A DNA stretch of 64,000 nucleotides from an uncultured Clostridia bacterium (GCA_947632605.1 CANRPX010000001.1:52535-116534); one strand, 5' to 3'. Shown: positions 42,042-51,734, counted from the first letter of the stretch. A program made the numbers and translations. The notes: generated by a model not told the origin, from the letters alone.

Positions 42042-43586
42042 ATGAAAAAAGAAGAGGGAATTACTATATTGAAATTAGGAATAATTTTAATTATTAGTAT
42101 AATGCTTATGACAATATGTATAAGCACTATTAGTGTTTCTCATAAAATATATCTTTTAAGAAATTATGTATCACAAATGAATACAATTCAAGAAAAAATA
42201 ATTCAAATAAGAGATAATTATAAGGTTTGGGAAAATTATAATCCTAATGAAACTGGAAATTTTAATACATATCTTCAAAGTTTAGAATTTATTAATGCAA
42301 GTGGAGCATCTAATTTATATATAGATGAATTTAATAAAATAATTAATGAATTAAATAAAAATAATACAATATATTGGGAAAAAAGCGTAGATTCAATAAT
42401 TGCAAATTATTATTATTTTGAGCCAGAAAAAATAAAAGAAGTTTTTGGAATAGAAAACTCTAAATTATTTGTTATAGTTAATTTTTATACAGGAAATATT
42501 ATTTCAAGAGATGGAATTGAAGATGTAAAAACACATAGAATAATTTATAGAGGTTGTGATGCATCAAATGGAAATAAAGCAAGAATAAATAGTATTTATA
42601 ATGAAAATATTCAAACAAAAATTGAAGTAGTTGAAAATAGAGGTTTATCTCAAACAGTAAAAATTAGCTTATTAACAGAAAATGAGCCTAATGCACTAAA
42701 TATTTCTGAAATTTATTATTTTGAAAATGATAATGATGAAGTTAAGAAAAAATGTAGTATGCTTACAGATTATAGATATGATGAAACAGAAAAATCTGCT
42801 TATTTTAAAATAAAAACTTCTGGTGAATATAAGTTTATTATAGAAGATACAAATTCTGTACAATATAAAGAAATAAAAAAAGATTTCAAACTTTGTAATC
42901 CACCAATTTTATCAGAAAATATGACTGGAATATATTATAATGGTGATGAAGAAAAAGAAATAGAAAATATATATGATAGCAATTGGTATAATTATTCAAT
43001 GAATGAACTAAAAATGGCAAATGCAAAAACAAAAGATGGTATTTATTGGGTTTGGATTCCAAGATTTATTTTTAGAGAAACTGATGAGGGAACAGAATTA
43101 GAATTTGTTTATGATAAATCAAATACACCAACTACAAATATTGCAAGTAATACATATAATTTACAAGAAGCTTTTTCAGAAAATGGGGAAATTACAGGAT
43201 ATTGGATAGCAAAATTTCAATCTAATAGTGAAGATAGTGTAATTATAAAACCAGGATTAACTTTAGCAATTACAGACAAAACAAGAGCTACACAAAATTC
43301 TGAAAAATATTTAAATGATAATAAATTATACTCAAGCTTACCAACTTTAAATAAATTAAATGCTATTATCATATTAGCAAATTCTTATGATATTGAAATT
43401 GTAAATGATTTAGTAAGTTATGCTGGTGGTTCTACTAATGAATTAGGATATATGGATAATGTAAAATATTCTTCTTCAAATAATATATATGGCGTTTATG
43501 ATGTTATAACTTCTGAAAATGAACTTTTGCAAGAATCAAAACCAAATGAGAAGGGAAGATTTAGACCAGTATTAATGCCAAAATAA
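42042..43586 (+). CDS. Type IV pilin-like membrane protein of unknown function
   Basis: 514 aa. The ATG at 42042 is used because GGAG lies 7 nt upstream; the frame could also open at GTG 42030. It begins M-K-K-E-E-G-I-T-I-L-K followed by about 20 hydrophobic residues, the layout of a type IV prepilin leader (cleavage after Gly), but position 5 is Lys rather than Glu. The remainder is a large extracellular region with beta-rich repeats, Y-W-V-W-I-P-R and Y-W-I-A-K-F-Q. No pilus assembly genes are nearby. It has its own terminator. Confidence 0.6.
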   Translation: MKKEEGITILKLGIILIISIMLMTICISTISVSHKIYLLRNYVSQMNTIQEKIIQIRDNYKVWENYNPNETGNFNTYLQSLEFINASGASNLYIDEFNKIINELNKNNTIYWEKSVDSIIANYYYFEPEKIKEVFGIENSKLFVIVNFYTGNIISRDGIEDVKTHRIIYRGCDASNGNKARINSIYNENIQTKIEVVENRGLSQTVKISLLTENEPNALNISEIYYFENDNDEVKKKCSMLTDYRYDETEKSAYFKIKTSGEYKFIIEDTNSVQYKEIKKDFKLCNPPILSENMTGIYYNGDEEKEIENIYDSNWYNYSMNELKMANAKTKDGIYWVWIPRFIFRETDEGTELEFVYDKSNTPTTNIASNTYNLQEAFSENGEITGYWIAKFQSNSEDSVIIKPGLTLAITDKTRATQNSEKYLNDNKLYSSLPTLNKLNAIIILANSYDIEIVNDLVSYAGGSTNELGYMDNVKYSSSNNIYGVYDVITSENELLQESKPNEKGRFRPVLMPK

Positions 43587-43633
43587 AATGGAGATTAATT
43601 ATTACATTAAAATAATTAATTAAAATTTACAAA

Positions 43634-43669
43634 AAATATCTATTATAGTTTTATAATAGATATTTTTTT
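43634..43669 (+). terminator. Rho-independent terminator
   Basis: A 14-bp perfect AT stem (43634-43647 with 43652-43665) is followed by T residues. It separates the pilin-like gene from the ylxM operon. Confidence 0.85.
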
Positions 43670-43680
43670 AGTTAAAATAC

Positions 43681-43709
43681 TTGACAAATAAAACAAAATA
43701 GTGTAAAGT
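43681..43709 (+). promoter_or_regulatory. Promoter of the ylxM-ffh operon
   Basis: TTGACA (43681-43686) and TAAAGT (43704-43709) are 17 bp apart. GAGGTGG precedes the first ATG. Confidence 0.75.
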
Positions 43710-43740
43710 ATATTAGCATTACAAAATAAGAGGTGGTCAA

Positions 43741-44091
43741 ATGGAGAAAAATGTTAAAATAGGTATTCTACTAGATATGTATGGAAAACTATTAACAGAA
43801 AAACAAAAATGTCTTCTAGAAGACTACTATAATAATGATTTATCTTTGTCAGAAATAGCTGAAAATGAAGGAATAACAAGACAAGCTGTTAGAGATAATT
43901 TGAAAAAAGGTGAAAATAACATTTTAGAATATGAAGAAAAATTAGAACTTATGAAAAAAACTTCTTTAAGAGAGAAAAAAGTAAGTTCAATAATATCTGA
44001 GATAGAGAAAATAGAGGAAAAAAATTCATTCAATCTAGAAATGAAAAAACAAATTGAAAAAATAAAACAAGAATTAAACTCTTTAATATAA
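43741..44091 (+). CDS. ylxM: YlxM/p13-like DNA-binding protein (UPF0122)
   Basis: 116 aa with a sigma-factor-like helix-turn-helix: L-S-L-S-E-I-A-E-N-E-G-I-T-R-Q-A-V-R-D (about 37-55). The C-terminal part is a coiled coil. The family always sits directly before ffh and is thought to modulate the signal recognition particle. Here the gap to ffh is 15 bp. Confidence 0.92.
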   Translation: MEKNVKIGILLDMYGKLLTEKQKCLLEDYYNNDLSLSEIAENEGITRQAVRDNLKKGENNILEYEEKLELMKKTSLREKKVSSIISEIEKIEEKNSFNLEMKKQIEKIKQELNSLI

Positions 44092-44106
44092 TTTTAGGAG
44101 GATAAT

Positions 44107-45456
44107 ATGGCTTTTGAAGGTTTATCAGCAAGATTGCAAGAAATAACTAGAAAGCTTAAAGGAAAAGCTAGAATAACTGAAGATGATTTAAAAGAAGTTT
44201 TAAGAGAAGTAAAACTTTCTTTATTAGAAGCAGATGTTAACTATAAAATAGTTAAGGATTTTGTAAAAACAATAGAAGAAAAAGCTCTTGGACAGGATGT
44301 TTTAAAATCACTTACTCCAGGTCAGCAAGTTGTTAAAATAGTTAAGGATGAATTAGTAGATTTACTTGGAGGAGAAGAAAGTAAAATTAATTTTACTCCA
44401 AATCCACCTACAATAATTATGCTTGTAGGACTTCAAGGTTCTGGTAAAACAACAACAGCCGGAAAATTAGCAAATATTATTAGAAAACAAGGTAAAAAGC
44501 CTTTATTAGTTGCTTGCGATGTTTATAGACCAGCAGCTATTAAACAATTACAAGTAGTTGGAAAACAATTAGATATTCCAGTTTTTGTAAATGAAAATAC
44601 TAAAGATGTTAGTTTAATTGCAAAACAAGCATTATCAACTGCAATTTCAAAATTAAATGATGTTATAATCATAGATACAGCAGGTCGTTTACAAATTGAT
44701 GAAGTATTAATGCAAGAATTAAAAAATTTAAAATCAAATGTGAAACCACATGAAATTTTGTTAGTAGTAGATTCAATGACAGGTCAAGATGCTGTTAATG
44801 TAGCAGATACTTTTAATAAAGAACTTGGAATTGATGGAATCGTACTTACAAAGTTAGATGGTGATACAAGAGGTGGTGCAGCATTATCTGTTAAAAAAAT
44901 TACAGGTAGACCAATTAAATTTGCTGCAACAGGTGAAAAATTAAGTGATATAGAAGTATTTCATCCTGAAAGAATGGCATCTAGAATTTTAGGTATGGGA
45001 GATGTACTTTCTATTATAGAAAAAGCAGAAGAAACTTTCGATATGGAAGAAGCTGCTAAATTAGAAAAAAAGTTAAAAAAGCAAAGTTTTGATTTAGATG
45101 ACTATTTAGCTCAATTAAGACAAATGAAAAAAATGGGTTCATTTTCATCACTTTTAAAATTAATACCAGGAATGAATAAATTAAAAGATGTTCAAGTTGA
45201 TGAAAAAGAATTTGTTAGAATAGAAGCAATAATTTGTTCAATGACAAAAGAAGAAAGAAGAAATCCTAAAGTTTTAAATGGAAGTAGAAGAATAAGAATT
45301 GCAAAAGGTAGTGGAACAACAGTTGAACAAATTAATAAATTTATGAAATCCTTTGAAATGACTCAAAAAATGATGAAAGATATGACTTCAAACAAAGGTA
45401 TGATGAAAAACTTAATGAAAAATATAAATATGGATGAATTAAAAAATTTTAAATAA
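44107..45456 (+). CDS. ffh: Signal recognition particle protein Ffh
   Basis: 449 aa. GTPase that binds signal peptides together with the 4.5S RNA and directs ribosomes to the membrane. The N domain comes first, then the G domain with G-L-Q-G-S-G-K-T-T near residue 105 and D-T-A-G-R, and the methionine-rich M domain with P-G-M and R-I-A-K-G-S-G-T. AGGAGG precedes the ATG. It is followed by rpsP, the standard order. No 4.5S RNA gene was seen in the window. Confidence 0.97.
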   Translation: MAFEGLSARLQEITRKLKGKARITEDDLKEVLREVKLSLLEADVNYKIVKDFVKTIEEKALGQDVLKSLTPGQQVVKIVKDELVDLLGGEESKINFTPNPPTIIMLVGLQGSGKTTTAGKLANIIRKQGKKPLLVACDVYRPAAIKQLQVVGKQLDIPVFVNENTKDVSLIAKQALSTAISKLNDVIIIDTAGRLQIDEVLMQELKNLKSNVKPHEILLVVDSMTGQDAVNVADTFNKELGIDGIVLTKLDGDTRGGAALSVKKITGRPIKFAATGEKLSDIEVFHPERMASRILGMGDVLSIIEKAEETFDMEEAAKLEKKLKKQSFDLDDYLAQLRQMKKMGSFSSLLKLIPGMNKLKDVQVDEKEFVRIEAIICSMTKEERRNPKVLNGSRRIRIAKGSGTTVEQINKFMKSFEMTQKMMKDMTSNKGMMKNLMKNINMDELKNFK

Positions 45457-45531
45457 GTTATTAAATTTTAATTCTACTTTAAATAAGAATTAAATTTATT
45501 ATATATATAGAATATTCAGGGGGTGAATTTT

Positions 45532-45768
45532 ATGGTAAAAATAAGATTACAAAGAGTTGGAAAGAAAAAAGCTCCTTTCTACCATGTAGTAGTAGCTGAT
45601 TCTAGATCACCAAGAGATGGTAAAATAATAGACCAAATTGGAACTTATGATCCAATGACAGATCCAGCAACAATTTCTTTAGATAAAGAAAAAGTTGAAA
45701 AATGGATTAAAAATGGTGCTAAACCAACAGATACAGTTAAAGCATTAATAGAAAAAGCAGCTAAATAA
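45532..45768 (+). CDS. rpsP: 30S ribosomal protein S16
   Basis: 78 aa from the ATG at 45532, chosen because AGGGGGTG ends just before it. The upstream GTG at 45523 overlaps that site. It begins [17 protein letters not shown], typical S16. It is first of the rpsP-khpA-rimM-trmD-rplS set. Confidence 0.96.
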   Translation: MVKIRLQRVGKKKAPFYHVVVADSRSPRDGKIIDQIGTYDPMTDPATISLDKEKVEKWIKNGAKPTDTVKALIEKAAK

Positions 45769-45792
45769 TCATATCAAAAAAGAGGTGCAAAA

Positions 45793-46023
45793 ATGAAAGA
45801 TATACTTGAAGTAATAATTAAAAATTTAGTAGACAATACTGAAGAAGTATCTATTACTGAAAAATCAGAAGCAAAATCTATTTGCTATGAAGTAAAAGTT
45901 GCTAAAAGCGATATGGGAAAAGTAATAGGAAAACAAGGAAAAATGGCAAAAGCTATAAGATCAATTGTAAAAGCTATTGCTGTTAAAGAAAATAAAAAAG
46001 TTAATGTTGAATTTCTTGATTAG
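45793..46023 (+). CDS. khpA: KH-domain RNA-binding protein KhpA
   Basis: 76 aa, a single KH domain with G-K-V-I-G-K-Q-G-K-M-A-K-A-I-R (the GxxG loop). It binds RNA broadly and usually partners KhpB. AGAGGTG precedes the ATG, and rimM starts 9 bp downstream. Confidence 0.93.
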   Translation: MKDILEVIIKNLVDNTEEVSITEKSEAKSICYEVKVAKSDMGKVIGKQGKMAKAIRSIVKAIAVKENKKVNVEFLD

Positions 46024-46032
46024 GTGTTAAAT

Positions 46033-46536
46033 ATGAATAAATATTTGGAATTAGGTCAAATAGTTAATGTTAAAGGGTTAAAAGGTGAAGTTAAAGTTAA
46101 TTCTTTTACAGATGATAACACAAAGTTTGAAAGAATATCAAAAGTTTTTATAAAACAAAAAAACAACTTAGCTGAATATGAAATTGAAAAAGTAGGATAT
46201 GCTAAAAATCAAGTTATAATAAAATTTAAAAATATAAATACAATTGAAGAAGCTGAAAAACTTAGAAATTCTTTTATTGTTATAGATAGAGAAATTTTAG
46301 GAGATCTTCCAGAAGGTGTGTATTATATAGCAGATTTATTAGGACTTGATGTATATACAGAAAACAATGAATATTTAGGAAAAGTTGATGATATTTATAA
46401 TACAGGAAGCAATGATATTTATGTTGTAAAAGATGAACTTGGAAAACAAAAACTTTTACCTGGAATTGATGAAGTTATTAAGAAAATAGATTTAGAAGCA
46501 AATAAAATAATTGTAAATCTAATAGAGGGACTTTAA
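46033..46536 (+). CDS. rimM: 16S rRNA processing protein RimM
   Basis: 167 aa from the ATG at 46033, placed after AGGTG at the end of khpA. A GTG nine bases earlier is the alternative. The N-terminal barrel has G-Q-I-V-N-V-K-G-L-K-G-E-V-K-V and the PRC-barrel domain contains L-L-P-G-I-D-E-V. It binds S19 and helps mature the 30S head. Confidence 0.94.
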   Translation: MNKYLELGQIVNVKGLKGEVKVNSFTDDNTKFERISKVFIKQKNNLAEYEIEKVGYAKNQVIIKFKNINTIEEAEKLRNSFIVIDREILGDLPEGVYYIADLLGLDVYTENNEYLGKVDDIYNTGSNDIYVVKDELGKQKLLPGIDEVIKKIDLEANKIIVNLIEGL

Positions 46537-46537
46537 T

Positions 46538-47260
46538 ATGAAATTTGATGTATTGACTTTGTTTCCAGAAATGTTTGAACCAATAAAACAAAGCATTATT
46601 GGAAGAGCTATGGATAAAAGTTTAATAGATATTAATTTAATAAATATTAGAGATTTTTCAAAAGATAAGCATAAAAAAGTTGATGACACAATATATGGTG
46701 GAGGAGCAGGAATGCTAATTAAACCAGATGTTGTATATGATGCTTATAAATCTGTGAAAACTGAAAATTCAAAAGTTATATATTTAACTCCACAAGGGAA
46801 AAAACTTAATCAAAGTAAAGTTGAAGAATTAGCTAAAGAAGAACATTTAATATTATTATGTGGTCATTATGAAGGAATAGATGAGAGAGTACTTGAAAAA
46901 ATAGTTGATGAAGAAATTTCAATAGGAGATTATGTATTAACAGGAGGAGAAATACCAGCAATGGTATTAATAGATGCAGTATCTAGATATGTAGAAGGAG
47001 TTCTAACAAAAGATTCAACAGAAGAAGAAAGCTTTTCAAATGGACTTCTAGAATATCCTCAATACACAAAACCTAAGGAATTTGAAGGAATGAAAGTTCC
47101 AGAAGTACTACAATCTGGACACCATGAAAATATAGAAAAATGGCGTAGAAGAGAATCTATAAAAACAACTTACATAAAAAGGCCAGAACTTTTAGAAAAA
47201 GTTAATTTAAATGATGAAGAAAAAAAATATTTAGAAGAATTAAAAAATAAGAAGGATTAA
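46538..47260 (+). CDS. trmD: tRNA (guanine37-N1)-methyltransferase TrmD
   Basis: 240 aa SPOUT enzyme that methylates G37 to prevent frameshifting. It begins [12 protein letters not shown] and has the trefoil-knot SAM motif [13 protein letters not shown] and [10 protein letters not shown]. It starts 1 bp after rimM, so the two are translationally coupled. Confidence 0.97.
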   Translation: MKFDVLTLFPEMFEPIKQSIIGRAMDKSLIDINLINIRDFSKDKHKKVDDTIYGGGAGMLIKPDVVYDAYKSVKTENSKVIYLTPQGKKLNQSKVEELAKEEHLILLCGHYEGIDERVLEKIVDEEISIGDYVLTGGEIPAMVLIDAVSRYVEGVLTKDSTEEESFSNGLLEYPQYTKPKEFEGMKVPEVLQSGHHENIEKWRRRESIKTTYIKRPELLEKVNLNDEEKKYLEELKNKKD

Positions 47261-47295
47261 CATCCTATCCATTATTTAAAGAAGGAGGAAAGAAA

Positions 47296-47865
47296 ATGGA
47301 TATTTTAAAATCTATCGAACATGAACAATTAAAAAATAAAATACCAGATTTAAAAATTGGTAACACAGTTAAAGTTCATGTAAGAATTAAAGAAGGAAAC
47401 AAAGAAAGAATCCAAGTTTTCGAAGGAATTATAATAAAAAAACAAGGAGGAGGAGTAAATCAAACATTTACAGTAAGAAGAATTTCTTATGGTGTTGGTG
47501 TTGAAAAAACATTTTTAGTTCACTCTCCAATGATTGAAAAAGTAGAATTAGTTAGAGTAGGTAAAGCAAGAAGAGCTAAATTATATTACTTAAGAGATAG
47601 AGTAGGTAAAGCTGCTAAAACTAAAGAAAGAGTTGGTGCAAGAATTGAAGATAAAGAAATAGTTGTTAAAGAAGAAGTTGTACCAGGAGAATCTGAAGTA
47701 GAAGAAACAGTTACTGAGGAAGCTGTTGCAGAAGCAGTAGAAGCTGAAGCTAAAATAGAAGCAGAAAAAGCTGAAGAAGAAGCAAAAAAAGAAGTAAAAG
47801 AAGAAGCTAAAGAAGAACCAGCAAAAGAAGAAAAAACAGAAAAAGAAGATAAATCAGAAGAATAA
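47296..47865 (+). CDS. rplS: 50S ribosomal protein L19 with a long charged C-terminal extension
   Basis: 189 aa, against about 115 for typical L19. Residues 1-115 are standard L19 ([26 protein letters not shown]). The last 70 or so residues are almost only Glu, Lys, Ala and Val (for example [10 protein letters not shown] and E-E-A-K-K-E-V-K). It would project from the 30S-50S interface. AGGAGG precedes the ATG. Confidence 0.95.
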   Translation: MDILKSIEHEQLKNKIPDLKIGNTVKVHVRIKEGNKERIQVFEGIIIKKQGGGVNQTFTVRRISYGVGVEKTFLVHSPMIEKVELVRVGKARRAKLYYLRDRVGKAAKTKERVGARIEDKEIVVKEEVVPGESEVEETVTEEAVAEAVEAEAKIEAEKAEEEAKKEVKEEAKEEPAKEEKTEKEDKSEE

Positions 47866-47925
47866 AAATAAGAAAGAAATTAGAATGTAAAGAATAAATT
47901 ATTAGTTATTTCGCTAAATTTACTC

Positions 47926-47954
47926 TTGACAAATAGTTTCAAATAAATTATAAT
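47926..47954 (+). promoter_or_regulatory. Promoter of the tandem tRNA-Gly genes
   Basis: TTGACA (47926-47931) and TATAAT (47949-47954) are 17 bp apart, 23 bp before the first tRNA. Confidence 0.8.
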
Positions 47955-47977
47955 TTATACTTGTTAGAAGGAAAATT

Positions 47978-48051
<74 letters not shown>

Positions 48052-48093
48052 ACAGATAATTTATTATCTGTATAATCCTTCTAACAATTATAT

Positions 48094-48167
<74 letters not shown>

Positions 48168-48197
48168 ACAAGTAATTATACTTGTACCACTTAAATT

Positions 48198-48237
48198 AGT
48201 CATTGTGCTAAAGTTATTTTAGTATGATGGCTTTTTT
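48198..48237 (+). terminator. Terminator of the tandem tRNA-Gly unit
   Basis: A 15-bp stem with several G-T wobbles (48198-48212 with 48218-48232) is followed by a T-run. Confidence 0.75.
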
Positions 48238-48249
48238 AGTTTTTATTCA

Positions 48250-48278
48250 TTGCAAAGAAAGAAAAAAATATGTATAAT
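48250..48278 (+). promoter_or_regulatory. Promoter of the third tRNA-Gly gene
   Basis: TTGCAA (48250-48255) and TATAAT (48273-48278), 17-bp spacer. Confidence 0.65.
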
Positions 48279-48291
48279 ATAAATATATGAT

Positions 48292-48365
<74 letters not shown>

Positions 48366-48367
48366 CA

Positions 48368-48393
48368 AAAGGCATTTTAGCCTTTATTTTTTT
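48368..48393. terminator. Terminator just inside the left end
   Basis: AAAGGC (48368-48373) pairs with GCCTTT (48380-48385), followed by a T-run. It now serves as terminator of the tRNA-Gly transcript. Confidence 0.75.
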
Positions 48394-48424
48394 GTTTCAA
48401 TGTGTCACTGTAAACCGCTAAAAA

Positions 48425-48536
48425 TGGGCATTTTATAAAAATAAAAGAGACAGATTAAAACACTTTAAAACGAAAAATTGTCAACAAAATTGTCAACAAT
48501 AAAAAACGTGTTGACAATTTGTTGACAAAATGCCCA
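48425..48536. repeat. Left-end arm-type repeats and enclosing inverted repeat
   Basis: TTGTCAACA occurs at 48478-48486 and 48490-48498, and its complement TGTTGACAA at 48509-48517 and 48520-48528, spaced 11-12 bp. A 10-bp inverted repeat (TGGGCATTTT at 48425-48434, AAAATGCCCA at 48527-48536) frames them. They are likely integrase or excisionase binding sites. Confidence 0.7.
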
Positions 48537-48723
48537 TGTAATCTTACAGTATTAAGAGATACAAAGGTCAGTATTTTTAATGCTTTACATAAATAAGTTT
48601 AAAAGTGGAAATTTAGTGGTGAATTTTTTAAAAAAGTTTTGACATTAATCTATTAAAGTATTGATATATAAATAAAAAATGACATAGGGAAAAGCAGTAT
48701 TCAAAAAGAATACTGCTTAAATA
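48537..48723. other. Noncoding stretch before the integrase 3' end
   Basis: AT-rich. A hairpin (about 48695-48719, AGCAGTATTC pairing with GAATACTGCT) lies right after the integrase stop and could terminate the minus-strand operon. Nothing else was seen. Confidence 0.5.
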
Positions 48724-49935
48724 TTATCTTGCTAAATCATTATTGTCTAATAATTCATAATTGGTTGTATTTAATTCTCTTGCTTTATTGAATATATCAT
48801 TATTTAAATAATATTCATGTAGTTTTTCCATTTCTTTTTCTTTGTATTTATTTAAAACAGAAGTATAAGTGTTTAATGTTATATTTATGTCAGTATGACC
48901 AAGTAATCTTTGAAGTGCAACAGCTCTCATACCAGATTCAATACAACGAGTACCATAGGTGTGTCTTAAAGTGTGTGTAGAAACTGGATGTGTAATATTA
49001 ACTTTTTTAGCAATACCTTTTAGTTGATTGTTAATAGTAGAGTGTAAAACTAGTTTTTGATTTGGTGTTAAAAATAACATGTTGTCTTTATTGTTTTTAG
49101 AAATTTCTAATTGTTCCATTATATAAGGTAATATAAAATCAGGTATTGGTAAATCTCTTTGCCCAGCAAAAGTTTTTGTAGTTTTTCCTACACATACTTT
49201 ATCGTTTTTATCAGTTGTTAATGTTCTTCGTACTTTTAGTATTTTTTTATTTAAATCAAAATCACTAGATTGTAAAGCAAGAGTTTCGCCAACACGAAGT
49301 CCCATATATAGTTGAATTAGAAATACATTTCTGTAAGGTACATCTTGAACATCAACATTTAGTAAATAATCAGTTAGTCTTTGTTGTTCATCAACTTCTA
49401 AAGCATTGCAAATTTTATCTTCCTTTTTACTTCTAGGTTTTATCGTTTCATACATAGGGTTTTCATGTATATAACCTTTATTTAGAGCATATTCAAAAGC
49501 ACTTTTAAATTGAAAATAACTTTTTTGAATTGATGAATTACTGTAATTTTCAGTTAATGAATTAAAATAATTTTGTAATTCATCTGTTGTTATTTCATTT
49601 ATGTTTTTATTTGCTAAATATGTCTTTTCGATAGTCCTTATAGTGTTCATACTTCTTGCATAAGCTCTATCGGTTATTAAATTAGAATCAACTTTTTTCT
49701 GCAATAACATTTTTATAAGTTTAATTAAAGGTATTCCATTGTTTTGAATAAATATAGAACTATTTTTTTGCAAGTTTATATCTTTTAAAAATTCTTTTGC
49801 CGATTCTTCTGTTGAAAATGATTTTCTTATTCTTTTGGGTTTAGCAGTATTTAAATCTTGTATAATATAAGAAGCTATCCAGTTTTTTCTATCTTTATTA
49901 TAAAAAACACTGCCTTGAGCTTGTTTATTTGCCAT
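48724..49935 (-). CDS. Tyrosine recombinase (site-specific integrase, Tn916-like)
   Basis: 403 aa. A longer open frame exists, but AGGAGGTG 7 nt before the Met at 49933-49935 fixes the start and avoids overlap with the upstream gene. The N-terminal AP2-like arm-binding domain (about 1-60) begins Q-G-S-V-F-Y-N-K-D-R-K-N-W. A SAM-like core-binding domain follows, then the catalytic domain with R214 (G-L-R-V-G-E), H321 and R324 (H-T-L-R-H), H347 (L-G-H-T-D) and nucleophile Y357. It catalyses integration at the tRNA-Gly and excision. Confidence 0.95.
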   Translation of the reverse strand: MANKQAQGSVFYNKDRKNWIASYIIQDLNTAKPKRIRKSFSTEESAKEFLKDINLQKNSSIFIQNNGIPLIKLIKMLLQKKVDSNLITDRAYARSMNTIRTIEKTYLANKNINEITTDELQNYFNSLTENYSNSSIQKSYFQFKSAFEYALNKGYIHENPMYETIKPRSKKEDKICNALEVDEQQRLTDYLLNVDVQDVPYRNVFLIQLYMGLRVGETLALQSSDFDLNKKILKVRRTLTTDKNDKVCVGKTTKTFAGQRDLPIPDFILPYIMEQLEISKNNKDNMLFLTPNQKLVLHSTINNQLKGIAKKVNITHPVSTHTLRHTYGTRCIESGMRAVALQRLLGHTDINITLNTYTSVLNKYKEKEMEKLHEYYLNNDIFNKARELNTTNYELLDNNDLAR

Positions 49936-49946
49936 AAACACACCTC

Positions 49947-50222
49947 CTAAACTCGTCTTTGCATTTTCCAAATAGTGTAGGCAAGAAGTGTTATGTGCCA
50001 AGATTGACCTAGATTTACAGACGGAAAATCATTTCTTTTAAAAATTTTATAACTTGCATTTTTACCAATGTTTAAATCTTTTGCAACATCTTTTACTGTT
50101 AATGTAGCAAATGGATTTTCTAATTTATCTATAGCAACTTTTGCAAGAACTTCTTCAAATGAGATTTTTTCTTTAGTATCAATTAATTCTATTTCTAAAT
50201 TATCTTGTTTTAATTCTTTCAT
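49947..50222 (-). CDS. Excisionase-like helix-turn-helix protein
   Basis: 91 aa. The C-terminal half has a helix-turn-helix pattern L-T-V-K-D-V-A-K-D-L-N-I-G-K-N-A-S-Y-K (about 42-60), then F-P-S-V-N-L-G. This matches small MerR/excisionase-type DNA-binding proteins found directly upstream of integrases. Its stop TAG is part of the ribosome binding site of the integrase, so the two are coupled. It overlaps the relaxase 3' end by 23 bp. It most likely directs excision. Confidence 0.75.
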   Translation of the reverse strand: MKELKQDNLEIELIDTKEKISFEEVLAKVAIDKLENPFATLTVKDVAKDLNIGKNASYKIFKRNDFPSVNLGQSWHITLLAYTIWKMQRRV

Positions 50223-51189
50223 CTTTATCTTTCTCCTTTATAATATAATCTTTTACTAATTTTTTAAGTCTGTTAAGTGGAAAATCAAATAGAATACTTA
50301 CATATTCAAAAGTTTTATTCAAATAGTGTTTTAATAAGTTATTAGTGTTTTTTATTTTTGAATATTCTTGTTTTAAATTATTGTAGTTATATTCTAAATT
50401 TTCTATTTTTTCTAAAGTAGTATCATTTATGACTTTAATTCTAGTATATTGTTTAGCTAGGGTATTGAATTTTTTGATAACTCTACGATAATCAGTTTGT
50501 AATTCATTAAAATTATTAGTGTTAATTTCTTGTTCATATTTTATTGATTTAGTTTCAAATTGTTGTACTTCATGATTAGTTATTACTTTTAACTGCTTTA
50601 TCGGAATATGTTCATTTTCGTCGTTTTTACCACGTTCTAAATTAAAACCAGACCTAGTCATATATTTGTAAAAATTATCTTGTAAATTTTTATAACTATT
50701 TTTTCCTTTCCAAAATTCAGAACAAGAAAGTTTATCTATTGAATTTCCATTTTTATCTTTAGTATGAACAACAGGGAGAAATACTAAATGCATGTGTGGT
50801 GTTGTTTCATCCATGTGGACTTTTGCAGATAAAATAAATTGCTCTCCTAAATTTTTGTAGTTTGCAACAAAAGTATAGGCAGTTTTAAAAAATCTTATTG
50901 TTTCATCAAAACCTATTTCTTCAAAAAAATCTTTATCAGAAGTAATGATATATTCACAAGCAATATTACTTGTCTTTTTAATTTGACCTTTTAATCGATA
51001 ATCATTTCTTAATTGATTAAATCTTTTTGAATATGGGGTAGTACAGGACTTAATTGAAAAATTGTATATACCTTTACTTTTATCAATGTCTTTGTTTGAA
51101 TAATTAGTATTTCTCCTTTCATTGTGTCTATAAGCTAAATTTAGAGTATTTAACTTATGCTTTGTGTTTCTAATTATTGCAAAACTCAT
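50200..51189 (-). CDS. mobV: MobV-type relaxase (Mob/Pre family)
   Basis: 329 aa. It nicks the element's oriT and leads the strand into a recipient. The N-terminus M-S-F-A-I-I-R-N-T-K-H-K and the three-histidine metal motif H125-M-D-E-T-T-P-H132-M-H134 are typical of MobV. The last 100 residues are a coiled coil. The length is short compared with many MobV proteins (about 400 or more). AAGGAG precedes the ATG. It is first of the mob-xis-int operon. Confidence 0.9.
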   Translation of the reverse strand: MSFAIIRNTKHKLNTLNLAYRHNERRNTNYSNKDIDKSKGIYNFSIKSCTTPYSKRFNQLRNDYRLKGQIKKTSNIACEYIITSDKDFFEEIGFDETIRFFKTAYTFVANYKNLGEQFILSAKVHMDETTPHMHLVFLPVVHTKDKNGNSIDKLSCSEFWKGKNSYKNLQDNFYKYMTRSGFNLERGKNDENEHIPIKQLKVITNHEVQQFETKSIKYEQEINTNNFNELQTDYRRVIKKFNTLAKQYTRIKVINDTTLEKIENLEYNYNNLKQEYSKIKNTNNLLKHYLNKTFEYVSILFDFPLNRLKKLVKDYIIKEKDKDERIKTR

Positions 51190-51320
51190 TTTGTCTCCTT
51201 TCTTAAAAATATAGAGACTTCGAAGTCATACTTTTGTATTGAGCACTCATGCTTACTAAATAACAGCACTAAAAAGAAAACAACATAAAAATTATTTTTT
51301 CTTCAGTGCTATAACATACT

Positions 51321-51390
51321 AGAGGACTTTTAGGGAAAGTCCTCTGTATGATTAGGGGATACCCCTAATAACCCCCTAGAGTGTTTTAAT
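51321..51390. other. Putative oriT upstream of the relaxase
   Basis: Two perfect hairpins (51321-51330 with 51336-51345; 51352-51358 with 51362-51368) are followed by C-C-C-C-C-T-A-G-A-G-T-G-T-T-T-T-A from 51372. The last part resembles the TAGTGTG/TTA nick of pMV158-type MobV origins. Its place just upstream of the relaxase fits. Confidence 0.5.
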
Positions 51391-51703
51391 TTGGAAAAGT
51401 TCTCTATAGCGAACTTTAATTTTTCTTTAGTATTGCTTATAAGCAATTTATATGAAGTAAGAGATTCTAGAAATCTCTTTTGGTTTACAAGTTAATGATA
51501 CCAGAAACAATTGATATACAGCGTATTTATAAGAAAATTTTATAATTTATAAGAATTTATAAGAAAATATAAGAAAAATAAACAGATTTTCGCATTAAAA
51601 AACAGCAGTAAATATACTATTTCATCAATTTTTAAAAGTGTGTTTACGTAAGCATTACAAAATTCAATTTAATAATACTATTTTTATGTTAACTAGTTTA
51701 AAA

Positions 51704-51734
51704 ATTAAAAACTGCACACAGTGCAGTTTTTAAT
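51704..51734. repeat. 14-bp perfect inverted repeat in the control region
   Basis: ATTAAAAACTGCAC-ACA-GTGCAGTTTTTAAT. T-runs on both strands suit a bidirectional terminator; the symmetry also suits a repressor site. Confidence 0.75.

Noticed and set aside
46024-46032. GTG start of rimM
   Set aside because: The AGGTG ribosome binding site overlaps this codon. ATG at 46033 is correctly spaced and gives the family N-terminus.
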